Positions 56,369 through 64,000 of a stretch of 64,000 nucleotides of DNA are shown here, in pieces; within the stretch, counting starts at the first letter, position 1, and each line of letters begins with the position of its first letter. The notes below the pieces were generated by a model. It was not told the origin of the DNA. It saw only the letters and a list, made by a program, of their open reading frames with translations, and did not search any database. The position numbers and the translations under genes are program-made. Origin of the DNA: Profftia lariciata (lineage in GTDB: Bacteria > Pseudomonadota > Gammaproteobacteria > Enterobacterales > Enterobacteriaceae); contig NZ_CP045925.1 of assembly GCF_020541265.1 (NCBI RefSeq), positions 1,142,214 to 1,206,213 on the forward strand, given 5' to 3'.

Positions 56369-57910
56369 TTACAACATAGTAATCATTTTATTTTTATCAA
56401 AACCATAATATGGTTTTACTTGAATAGAAGATTTTATACCAGAATGCTCTTCTTGAGCAATAACGCTAAGCAGACCATCAGCATCTACTTGAAAAGTAAC
56501 TAAAATATGTGGGCTACCCGCGGACATAGCAGAAATTCCTTGTAAGGTAAAACGCGCTAAAGAGCGATTATCTTTTACTAACTTTCTTTCACCCTGCACC
56601 ACATGAATCATCATAGAATTTTGGTTATCTTGGACAGTTGTAAACTTTTTCATTCGAATGGCTGGAATAGTAGTATTACGAGGGATAATGTTTTCAACAA
56701 TCCCACCTATAGTTTCTAAACCTAGGGACAAAGGAACAACATCTAATAGTAATATTTCTGCATTAGGTTTATTACCTATTAAAATATCTGCCTGAATTGC
56801 AGCACCTATAGCAACTACGCGATCAGTATCAATAGAAGTTAACGGTATTCGGCCAAAAAAATCTTTAACTAGTTTGCGAATTAAAGGAATTCTAGTAGAA
56901 CCTCCTACCATAACTACTTCAATAATTTGATCAATGGTAATACTTGCATCTCTTAAAGTACGTTGACATAGAAGTAAAGTATGCTTTACTAAATTATTAA
57001 TTAATTTATTAAACTGTATTCTAGTAATATATCCATTCCATTTTTCTATTTTAACATTGAATTGTTCAACATCACTAAGAGCAATTTTAACAGCAATAGC
57101 TAGATCAAGCAGTTTACGTTGAATATATATATCATTATTATTAGTATAGCCTGATTGCTTCAGTAAGAAATCTACCAATAGATGATCAAAATCATCACCA
57201 CCAAGATTAGAATCGCCACCAATTGCTAATACTTCAAATACACCTTGGTTAAGACGCAAAATAGAAATATCAAAAGTACCACCACCTAGATCATATACTG
57301 CAATAATACCTTCTTTCCCTGATTCTAACCCATAAGCAATGGCTGCTGCAGTTGGTTCATTTAAGAGACGTAATACATGTAGATCTGCAAGAAGGGCTGC
57401 ATCTTTAGTATCTTGACGTTGTGCATCATTAAAATAGGCAGGAACAGTAATGACTACACCTTCTAATTTACCACCTAAATTTGTTTGTGCTCTTTTAGCG
57501 AGTATCTTTAATATTTCAGCAGAAACCTGAATAGGATTAATAGATCCACCTGCAGTTATGATAATAGGTAAACCATGTTTATTAGATTGAAAATGATAAG
57601 GTATATGTGGATAATGTAATTGTATATCTGCTAAAGAACGTCCTATTAATCGTTTATTAGAGCTAATAGTATTAGTTGGATCTTGAGATACATATTTAAG
57701 GGCATCATAACCAACACTAATATTATTTTTAAGGTAACGCACAATAGAAGGAAGTAAATCACGACCATAACTATCAGGTAAAGTCTTTGCCTGCCCTAAA
57801 TACATAGTAGCTACTAATGAATTAGTAGTTCCTAAATCAATTCCAACTGCTAAACGACAAGAAGGATTTGCAGAAATTAATTTTGGCTGACTAATTTGCA
57901 ATAAAGCCAT
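56369..57910 (-). CDS. hscA: Fe-S chaperone HscA, lacking the C-terminal lid
   Basis: Specialised Hsp70 that, with HscB, releases Fe-S clusters from IscU. Only 513 residues against about 616 in E. coli. The ATPase domain is complete: AVGIDLGTTNSLVAT, AVYDLGGGTFDISIL, VVMVGGSTRIPLIRK. The interdomain linker LLLDVVPLSLGLETIGG and beta-sandwich substrate domain (TIPAIRMKKFTTVQDNQNS, VTFQVDADGLLSV) are present. The frame stops at YYGFDKNKMITML, exactly where the helical lid should begin. IscU keeps its LPPVK target motif, so the shortened chaperone may still bind it with altered kinetics. GGAAA precedes the ATG; hscB lies 74 bases upstream. Confidence 0.95.
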   Translation of the reverse strand: MALLQISQPKLISANPSCRLAVGIDLGTTNSLVATMYLGQAKTLPDSYGRDLLPSIVRYLKNNISVGYDALKYVSQDPTNTISSNKRLIGRSLADIQLHYPHIPYHFQSNKHGLPIIITAGGSINPIQVSAEILKILAKRAQTNLGGKLEGVVITVPAYFNDAQRQDTKDAALLADLHVLRLLNEPTAAAIAYGLESGKEGIIAVYDLGGGTFDISILRLNQGVFEVLAIGGDSNLGGDDFDHLLVDFLLKQSGYTNNNDIYIQRKLLDLAIAVKIALSDVEQFNVKIEKWNGYITRIQFNKLINNLVKHTLLLCQRTLRDASITIDQIIEVVMVGGSTRIPLIRKLVKDFFGRIPLTSIDTDRVVAIGAAIQADILIGNKPNAEILLLDVVPLSLGLETIGGIVENIIPRNTTIPAIRMKKFTTVQDNQNSMMIHVVQGERKLVKDNRSLARFTLQGISAMSAGSPHILVTFQVDADGLLSVIAQEEHSGIKSSIQVKPYYGFDKNKMITML

Positions 57911-57984
57911 ATAAAATTTCCATAAAATAAAATTTATTATAACAAATATTATTAATAAAACATTAATAAAAATAATATAATTGG

Positions 57985-58503
57985 TTATAAACCTATTATA
58001 TCTTCTTCTAATTTATTTATTTGTTGTTGTAATTTATCCAAAAAAGATAGCTTACATAAAATATTTATTGCTGAGTTCCATTGTTGTTGTTCTAGCTCTA
58101 TTATCATCTGTGCACTATGTTTTTTTATAATTTGAGATATTTTAAATTTAAAAGAAACAAGTTTTTTTTCAGGATTAGTTTGAAGAGCTATTTTATTAAG
58201 ATCTTCACGTAATTTTAATTGTTCAGCGATAAATAATTTATCATATTTGATGTACTGTGTATTATTTAAGTAATATCCTTTTAGGGATAAAATATATGCT
58301 GCACGTTTCAAAGGATGTTTTAGAGTATAATAGGCATTATTAATAGTTGCAGATTGTTGAATATTATTTATGCATTTATGTTCTAATTGATTAACATAAC
58401 GATCTGGATGAAATTGACGCTGTAATTCCTGATAGCGTAACATAAGTAGATCATTATTTATTAAATAACAAACTGGTAACTTAAATAATGTAAAATAGTC
58501 CAT
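57985..58503 (-). CDS. hscB: Fe-S co-chaperone HscB
   Basis: J-domain protein that brings IscU to HscA and stimulates its ATPase. The 172 residues match E. coli (171). The start MDYFTLFKLPVCYLIN, the HPD motif in QRQFHPDRYVNQ and the following QSATINNAYYTLKHPLKRA define the J domain (1-75); the C-terminal three-helix IscU-binding domain is diverged but ends with the recognisable KLSFLDKLQQQINKLEED. It lies 108 bases after iscA and 74 before hscA. A ribosome site (AGAGAATG) is visible. Nothing suggests loss of function. Confidence 0.96.
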   Translation of the reverse strand: MDYFTLFKLPVCYLINNDLLMLRYQELQRQFHPDRYVNQLEHKCINNIQQSATINNAYYTLKHPLKRAAYILSLKGYYLNNTQYIKYDKLFIAEQLKLREDLNKIALQTNPEKKLVSFKFKISQIIKKHSAQMIIELEQQQWNSAINILCKLSFLDKLQQQINKLEEDIIGL

Positions 58504-58611
58504 GTCATTCTCTGATATTTTCTACGTATTAAATATTTAATAATACCCTATATATAATATTATTTATATTTTAAAGTTATTTATATCTTAATAAATTAAC
58601 TATTTATTGTA

Positions 58612-58935
58612 TCAGACACTAAAACTTGCTCCACATCCGCATTCACTTATTATATTTGGATTATAAAATTTAAATCTTTCGTTCAATTCTTCTTTTATAA
58701 AATCAATCTCTATTCCATTGAGATATGCTAAATTCTTATCATCTACAATTACTTTTACTCCTTGATCTTCGAATACTACATCACATTCATTGAGTACATC
58801 AATAACTTCAAGTACATAAGCCATACCAGAACATCCAGAATTTTTGACTCCTATACGTAAACCATAGCTATTACTATGATTAGCTAAAAGCATTTTAATC
58901 CTTTGTGCAGCCGATTTACTAAGACTAATAGACAT
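58612..58935 (-). CDS. iscA: Fe-S cluster assembly protein IscA
   Basis: A-type carrier that delivers clusters, especially to [4Fe-4S] targets. The 107 residues equal the family length. The three ligand cysteines are in VKNSGCSGMAYVLE and SECGCGASFSV. GAGG stands seven bases before the ATG. It is now the first gene of its transcript: ancestrally iscS and iscU would precede it, but they are at 18-19.6 kb, and about 1.5 kb of empty DNA lies upstream. A new promoter must therefore exist in that gap; I cannot point to it with confidence. Confidence 0.97.
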   Translation of the reverse strand: MSISLSKSAAQRIKMLLANHSNSYGLRIGVKNSGCSGMAYVLEVIDVLNECDVVFEDQGVKVIVDDKNLAYLNGIEIDFIKEELNERFKFYNPNIISECGCGASFSV

Positions 58936-60456
58936 ATAAAAACCTCAATTATTATTGTAGAGTTTTATATATACCAAAATAAGATATACATCTTGTAATG
59001 AAAGATACTTAGAGCATGAGCAATACTTACGTAAAATATTGAATATAATTTATATATATTGCTTAATACACATTGTAATCTAAAAAATAAATTAATTTTT
59101 TATGTTTACATACTATTACATATATTATATTAACTTGCATTATTATCTCTAAAGATAATAATGATTACTATCATAGCAATTTATGCATCAATGTAAATAT
59201 AAAATAGTTAAAAAAATAATTTATTATTCATAATAAGATTATATATCTATAAAATACTTATTATTAAATTATTATATTAAATACGTTATTTAATATAATT
59301 AATATAAATCACTGCAATAATTATATTACTACAAATAATTTATATTTTATTATTACAGCGTAATAATAATTACGTGATTACTTATGCAATTAATTAACCT
59401 AGTCTATCTTATTAATAATAATTAATTTTTAGAATAACATTATATATATAATGTTCTATATTTAAATACTGCGATAGTAAAACTTTGGTAAATCATGTAA
59501 CTAATAATATTACTAATAAAGTATTTTATGTGTATAATTAAATTTTTCTTAAAAAATTTACTAATAGTAAAAAATAAGTTTTAATATAGATATATAATAC
59601 TATAAAGATTATGAATTATAAAAAATATTTTTGCTATATTTAAGTATTATACTATGAAAATAGCAATTAAATATTATAGATAAAATCTACTAAAAACAAA
59701 TAAAATTTATTTTTGATAGTAAATTATATCATTGATTATAACTTAAATTCTTTAAGAAACATACTTATTATCCTACCTTAAAAAGATAAGATACTTAATA
59801 TTATCTTAATAAAAATTATAAATGTACTTTACAACTAATGTCTTATTAAATAAGATAAAAATAATATATTATACTTTTTATAAAAATATTTTTATATACA
59901 ATCTTATTATAGATGTCTTTAATTTATATATTTAATAAAATTTTCTATAATTTACAAAATAAAACATATAAATATATTGAGTAAATATATCATGATTTAT
60001 TATCTATCTTTAAAATATTTAAATTAATTATTCTATATCAGTTATATAATTATATTGTGCTTATATAGATATATAATATGTTTAAGCTTATAAATTAAGT
60101 CATTTATTGATTTGAAATATTATTTAATATTCTGGTATTCTTCTTACAATAAATAAAATGTTATCATATAATTATTTTACTATCTAAAATAGCAATGATA
60201 ATTAAAAGTAAATTATTTATTATACATATAATGATTAGATTTTAATAAAATACTATTACTTATAATAAAAGATTATATCAATAAATATTGATTATTGTCA
60301 TATATTATATAATTTATAAAAATAATTCGTCAATCATATAATGAAATTACAAATAATATTCTTATAAAACACAAGATTTCTTTTACAAGCATTTCATTAT
60401 ATGATTATAAATCATAGTATTATAATTTAGAAAAATATTATTAGAGAAATTATATC
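58936..60456. other. AT-rich gap between divergent iscA and ygfZ
   Basis: No coding frame or relic. The 100 bases next to iscA are less AT-rich and probably contain its promoter. A hairpin (59138-59163) and a 20-base A/T palindrome (59436-59455) lie inside. Confidence 0.5.
59138..59163. terminator. orphan 11-bp hairpin
   Basis: CATTATTATCT, loop CTAA, AGATAATAATG. It lies between two divergent genes, so it ends no intact gene. Possible relic terminator. Confidence 0.4.
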
Positions 60457-61437
60457 ATGTTTTTAAAAGATATTTTTACATCACGTAAACCTGTTATTGC
60501 CAAACAACTACCCTTTACTATTATGTTGCTTAATGATTTGCAGGTGGTAAATGTTACTGGTTCTAATGTTAGCAAGTATTTGCAAGGACAAGTAACTATA
60601 GATGTTTCGTTATTAGATAAACAAGAACATATCTTATGTGGTCATTGTAATGCAAAAGGGAAAATGTGGTGTGATTTACGTTTATTCCATCGTTTAAAAG
60701 GTTTCTCTTATATAATACGTCGAGATGTATCTCATACACAAATAATAGAGCTTAAGAAATATGCAATATTTTCTAATATTGTTATATCTATAGATAATAA
60801 TGCTATTATTCTCGGATTAGCTGGTTTTGAGGTTACTCATAATCTACTAAAATATTTTTTCTCACAGTTACCTAATTCAACAAAAACAGTCATAACTTAC
60901 AAAGAAACAACAATACTTTATTTAACGCAACCAATAGAACGCTATTTATTAATTACATCAATTAAAACTGCTATTATATTAACTAATTTTTTTAAAGATA
61001 GCGCATATTTTAATGATCATCAGCAGTGGATTGCACTAAACATAGAAGCAGGTTATCCAAATTTTCATCTTATAAACAGTGGTAAATTTACTCCACAAGC
61101 AACCAATATTCAAGCATTTAATGGTATTTGTTTTAAGAAAGGATGTTATATAGGACAAGAAATAATTGCGCGCACACAATATCGTAATGCAAATAAAAAA
61201 TCTTTATATTGGTTACAAGGATCTTCGACTCGCATTCCACAACCTGGTGAATCTTTAGAATTATTTTTAGATAAAGAATGGCGTCGTAACGGAACAGTAT
61301 TTGATGCAATACAACTTGCAAATGGTAGTATAAGTATTCAAGCTATATTAAATAATACTTTAATATTTAATAACATTATACGAGTATGCAATGATGAAGG
61401 AAGTATACTTAAGATCCAAAATTACGATACTCATTAG
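60457..61437 (+). CDS. ygfZ: tRNA-modifying/Fe-S repair protein YgfZ
   Basis: Folate-binding GcvT-like protein that helps maintain certain Fe-S enzymes, including the tRNA methylthiotransferase MiaB. The 326 residues equal E. coli. The family signature KGCYIGQEIIARTQYRNANK is intact with its key cysteine; the SKYLQGQVTIDV and CNAKGKMWCDLRLF regions and NIEAGYPNFHL are also conserved. An AGAG site lies upstream of the ATG. It is isolated but fits the Fe-S theme of the neighbouring isc genes, which are transcribed away from it. Confidence 0.95.
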   Translation: MFLKDIFTSRKPVIAKQLPFTIMLLNDLQVVNVTGSNVSKYLQGQVTIDVSLLDKQEHILCGHCNAKGKMWCDLRLFHRLKGFSYIIRRDVSHTQIIELKKYAIFSNIVISIDNNAIILGLAGFEVTHNLLKYFFSQLPNSTKTVITYKETTILYLTQPIERYLLITSIKTAIILTNFFKDSAYFNDHQQWIALNIEAGYPNFHLINSGKFTPQATNIQAFNGICFKKGCYIGQEIIARTQYRNANKKSLYWLQGSSTRIPQPGESLELFLDKEWRRNGTVFDAIQLANGSISIQAILNNTLIFNNIIRVCNDEGSILKIQNYDTH

Positions 61438-62903
61438 TAAAAAATATATTAATTATATTGATGCAATATCATAATAAAACATTAAAAATATAATTTTTTA
61501 TAAAAATTTAAATAAATACTATAGTATAATAATATATTTATTACATATAAAAAATTTTAGATATATAATCAATTACCTTCTTGTTATGTATTGCATAAAA
61601 TATATATTACTCTTAATAAAGTTAATAAGTACACATACTAACTAAAATAGTTTATATTTAAAGTAATATTATTTTGTAATCTATTATATTAGATAATTAG
61701 ATATTCTAATTTAAAAGATATATTTATATATTATATATATAAAATAATTAGTTAATATTATACTGTGAAATATTTTTATAACATTATACATCTTTTCTTT
61801 ATTAAAAATCAATTGTTTTGCTATTAATATAGTTCATATATAGTATCTATAATTATAAAAGATATATTTATTTAAATATTATTTAATTATTTTTTTAATA
61901 AAAATATTATATATTTTCATGCAACATTATAAAATATTAAAAATAAAATAATTAGTATTTTAAAAAATTAGCATGATGACAATTATTAATAACATTATAC
62001 TTGGTAAAGTATTTATTTTTTATTTTGTGTAAAGAATAACTAATTACATATAATTTCTAATTATCTGTTGTACTATATTATTATTTTTATAAGCTTAATC
62101 TTATAACTTATCATAAATCATAATAATATATTTTATATATACTATTTTAAATAGTATACTCACAAAATATTTTTAATACATTATAATATTATGTAATTAT
62201 TTTATGCCATACGATTTATACTAATAATTTACGAAAATCAATAATATAGTACTTAATAGATAGTAATCATAATAATACATATAAATATAATTTTATGAAT
62301 ACTAATAATAATTATGAAAGATTATTAATATAAAGGTAACATATATTATATAATAAAAATATTATTTAGCTAACAATAAACATTTATACTACACAAGTTA
62401 TACTAAATATATTTTAGTATATAATATATTTATTGTATAAGTAAATTATTTTAATATTTATTAAATTATTAATAATGAATGCATATATAATAATATAAAA
62501 TATTAAATTAATATTTTATATTACATAACAACACATCTTATTTAAGAAATAATAAATAATAAAATATAAAACAATAAAATATATTCATTCTAATAAACAG
62601 CTTGTATGATATAAAATATTTAAGAATCATATTACGTTTATTTTTAAATTATTATAATGTGATTATTTTTCTTAACAATAATTAAGATACAAAATTAATA
62701 AATACTTAAATATATAATGCTAATAAAAATACTAAATAATATTTTATTTATGAAATGCTATCATTTATAATTGAAAAAAAGATATATTAATATTAAATTA
62801 GTGGTATATAATTTATATATATCATATCATAATATATAATATAAGATATAAGATATAATTTTTTTAATCTAATATTAGTGATGATAAATTATTTTAATAT
62901 TTT
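61438..62903. other. AT-rich gene desert
   Basis: No gene, RNA or relic can be read between ygfZ and the obgE tail. A 21-base inverted repeat (TATACTATTT arms) lies at 62138-62158. Confidence 0.55.
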
Positions 62904-63044
62904 TTAATTTATGGTTCTATGCTTAAATAAATATTTTATGATATCTTGTTTATTAAATACTATTTTACTTATAATTATAATCATTCTATATAAAAATATT
63001 TTTTTAGTTTCCTCTATTCGAGGTAATATGTTTAATATGTGTGA
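62904..63044 (-). pseudogene. obgE: open frame beyond the obgE stop (former C-terminal tail?)
   Basis: Directly after the obgE TAG the same frame stays open for 46 codons, reading SHILNILPRIEETKKIFLYR and on to a TAA at 62904-62906. E. coli Obg has a tail of roughly 50 residues at this point (with PEKVEFMWDDY). Resemblance is slight, but an open run this long is unusual in such AT-rich DNA. A recently lost tail is the simplest explanation. Confidence 0.45.
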
Positions 63045-64000
63045 CTATTTTTCTAGAAAAGATATTATATCCCAACATAGTTTATTAACACCTTGTTTAT
63101 TAATTGCAGAAATTAAATAATATTTACTATTCCAATGTAAAGAATATATAATATTATTAACTATTTTTTTTGCTTCTTTGTAATTAAAAAGATCTATTTT
63201 GTTAAAGATTAACCAATGTGGTGTATCAGATAATTTCTTACTATACTGACTTAATTCATGTATAATCATTTTTATATTATAGAGAGGATTATTGTTATTT
63301 ATTGGGTATAAATCTATAATATGCAATAGTAGTCGGCAATGTTCTAAATGCTTGAGAAAACGAATTCCCAGACCAAAACCATTAGACGCGCCTTCAATCA
63401 ATCCTGGTATATCTGCAGCTACAAAATTTTTTTCATAATCAAGATGTACTACACCAAGACTTGGAAATAATGTAGTAAATGGATAGTCTGCTACTTTAGG
63501 TTTTGCCTCAGAAACAGCTCTTATAAAAGTAGATTTACCCGCATTTGGCATGCCTAGCATACCTACGTCTGCTAATAATAATAGTTCTAATTTTAAATCA
63601 CGTCTGCTTCCTTTGGTTCCCATAGTTTTTTGACGTGGAGCACGATTTACTGATGATTTAAAGCGACTATTACCAAGTCCATGCCAACCACCTTTAGCAA
63701 CCATTAACTGTTGAGAATGATAATGCATGTCGATCAATAATTCTCCGGTATCAATATCTGTAACACGTGTTCCAATTGGTATTTTAATAATTATGTCATC
63801 ACCACGTTTTCCGCTACAATTGTAACTTCGGCCATGCTGGCCACATGTTGCTTGAAATAATTTTTTAAATCGATAATTGACTAAAGTATTAATATTGCTA
63901 TCAGCAAGCAAATAAATATTACCTCCATCACCTCCATCACCACCATCTGGTCCACCGCGTGGAATATATTTTTCACGACGAAAACTAACACAACCATTCC
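63045..64000 (-). CDS. obgE: Obg GTPase (5' partial)
   Basis: Essential GTPase involved in late 50S assembly and stress control. The frame runs to the window edge, where translation gives GCVSFRREKYIPRGGPDGG, so only about the first 17-20 residues are missing; an internal ATG at 63911 is not the start. The glycine-rich Obg domain is followed by the G domain with GMPNAGKST (G1), the switch region YPFTTLFPSLG (G2), DIPGLIEGAS (G3), NKIDLF (G4) and ISAINKQG (G5). The protein ends soon after the G domain (DIISFLEK), lacking the acidic tail of E. coli. rpmA and rplU would be expected upstream, outside the window. Confidence 0.96.
   Translation of the reverse strand, partial: NGCVSFRREKYIPRGGPDGGDGGDGGNIYLLADSNINTLVNYRFKKLFQATCGQHGRSYNCSGKRGDDIIIKIPIGTRVTDIDTGELLIDMHYHSQQLMVAKGGWHGLGNSRFKSSVNRAPRQKTMGTKGSRRDLKLELLLLADVGMLGMPNAGKSTFIRAVSEAKPKVADYPFTTLFPSLGVVHLDYEKNFVAADIPGLIEGASNGFGLGIRFLKHLEHCRLLLHIIDLYPINNNNPLYNIKMIIHELSQYSKKLSDTPHWLIFNKIDLFNYKEAKKIVNNIIYSLHWNSKYYLISAINKQGVNKLCWDIISFLEK

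Noticed and set aside
59436..59455. A/T-only palindromes such as AACATTATAT plus complement
   Set aside because: Short alternating A/T palindromes are frequent by chance in this composition; only longer or G/C-containing ones were kept as features.
62911..63120. 69-codon plus-strand open frame with a hydrophobic N-terminus
   Set aside because: It overlaps the 3' end of obgE antisense and simply mirrors the open minus-strand frame there; no ribosome site or homology.
1..64000. Numerous TATAAT-like and TTGACA-like promoter matches
   Set aside because: In DNA this AT-rich such matches occur everywhere, so individual promoters could not be supported.
1..64000. CRISPR arrays, insertion sequences, prophage or integrons
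   Set aside because: No spaced direct repeats, transposase, integrase or terminal repeats were seen.

Overview
The window looks like part of the chromosome of a long-term, host-restricted gammaproteobacterial symbiont, probably Enterobacterales and probably insect-associated. The intact proteins match enterobacterial families closely over nearly their full length (PitA, TrkH, FabB, UbiB, SecD/SecF, Pgi, TusE, YgfZ). Base composition is extremely A+T rich. Only about 27.8 kb of the 64 kb (43%) is intact coding sequence: 29 protein genes and 2 tRNA genes, no mobile elements and no rRNA. The species cannot be named from this sequence alone.

Layout. 0-2.5 kb: end of the atp operon (atpG partial, atpD, atpC) with a strong terminator hairpin. 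2.5-11.3 kb: mostly empty, with tRNA-Ser(UGA) and pitA. 11.3-14.1 kb: polA, intact only for the 5'-nuclease domain, followed by a full-length but dead Klenow region. 16.9-19.6 kb: murI, iscU, iscS. 22.5-30.7 kb: rsmC, tRNA-Glu(UUC), trkH followed by a hemG fossil, and tusE. 32.3-34.6 kb: fabB and rpsT. 38.6-43.8 kb: tgt, yajC, secD, secF. 44.9-49.5 kb: rmuC-ubiE-ubiJ-ubiB. 51.6-55.0 kb: pgi and a dicarboxylate/amino-acid symporter. 55.7-58.9 kb: iscA-hscB-hscA-fdx. 60.5-64 kb: ygfZ and the start-truncated obgE.

Functionally the survivors are a maintenance set: ATP synthase, ubiquinone synthesis, phosphate, potassium and organic-anion transport, Sec secretion, fatty-acid elongation, a peptidoglycan precursor enzyme, glycolysis entry, tRNA and rRNA modification, and a nearly complete Fe-S assembly pathway (IscS, IscU, IscA, HscB, HscA, Fdx, with YgfZ and the IscS-dependent sulfur relay protein TusE).

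The most interesting feature is that the 'empty' DNA is a fossil field. Dead genes can still be read in place with ancestral spacing: the polymerase half of polA, hemG after trkH, and the lid domain of hscA. The isc operon has been broken in two. Many genes end in long, nearly GC-free perfect hairpins, and similar hairpins stand alone in the deserts, where they may mark the ends of vanished genes. In obgE, 46 sense codons follow an in-frame TAG. Comparisons with Escherichia coli proteins are from memory, not from a database search.
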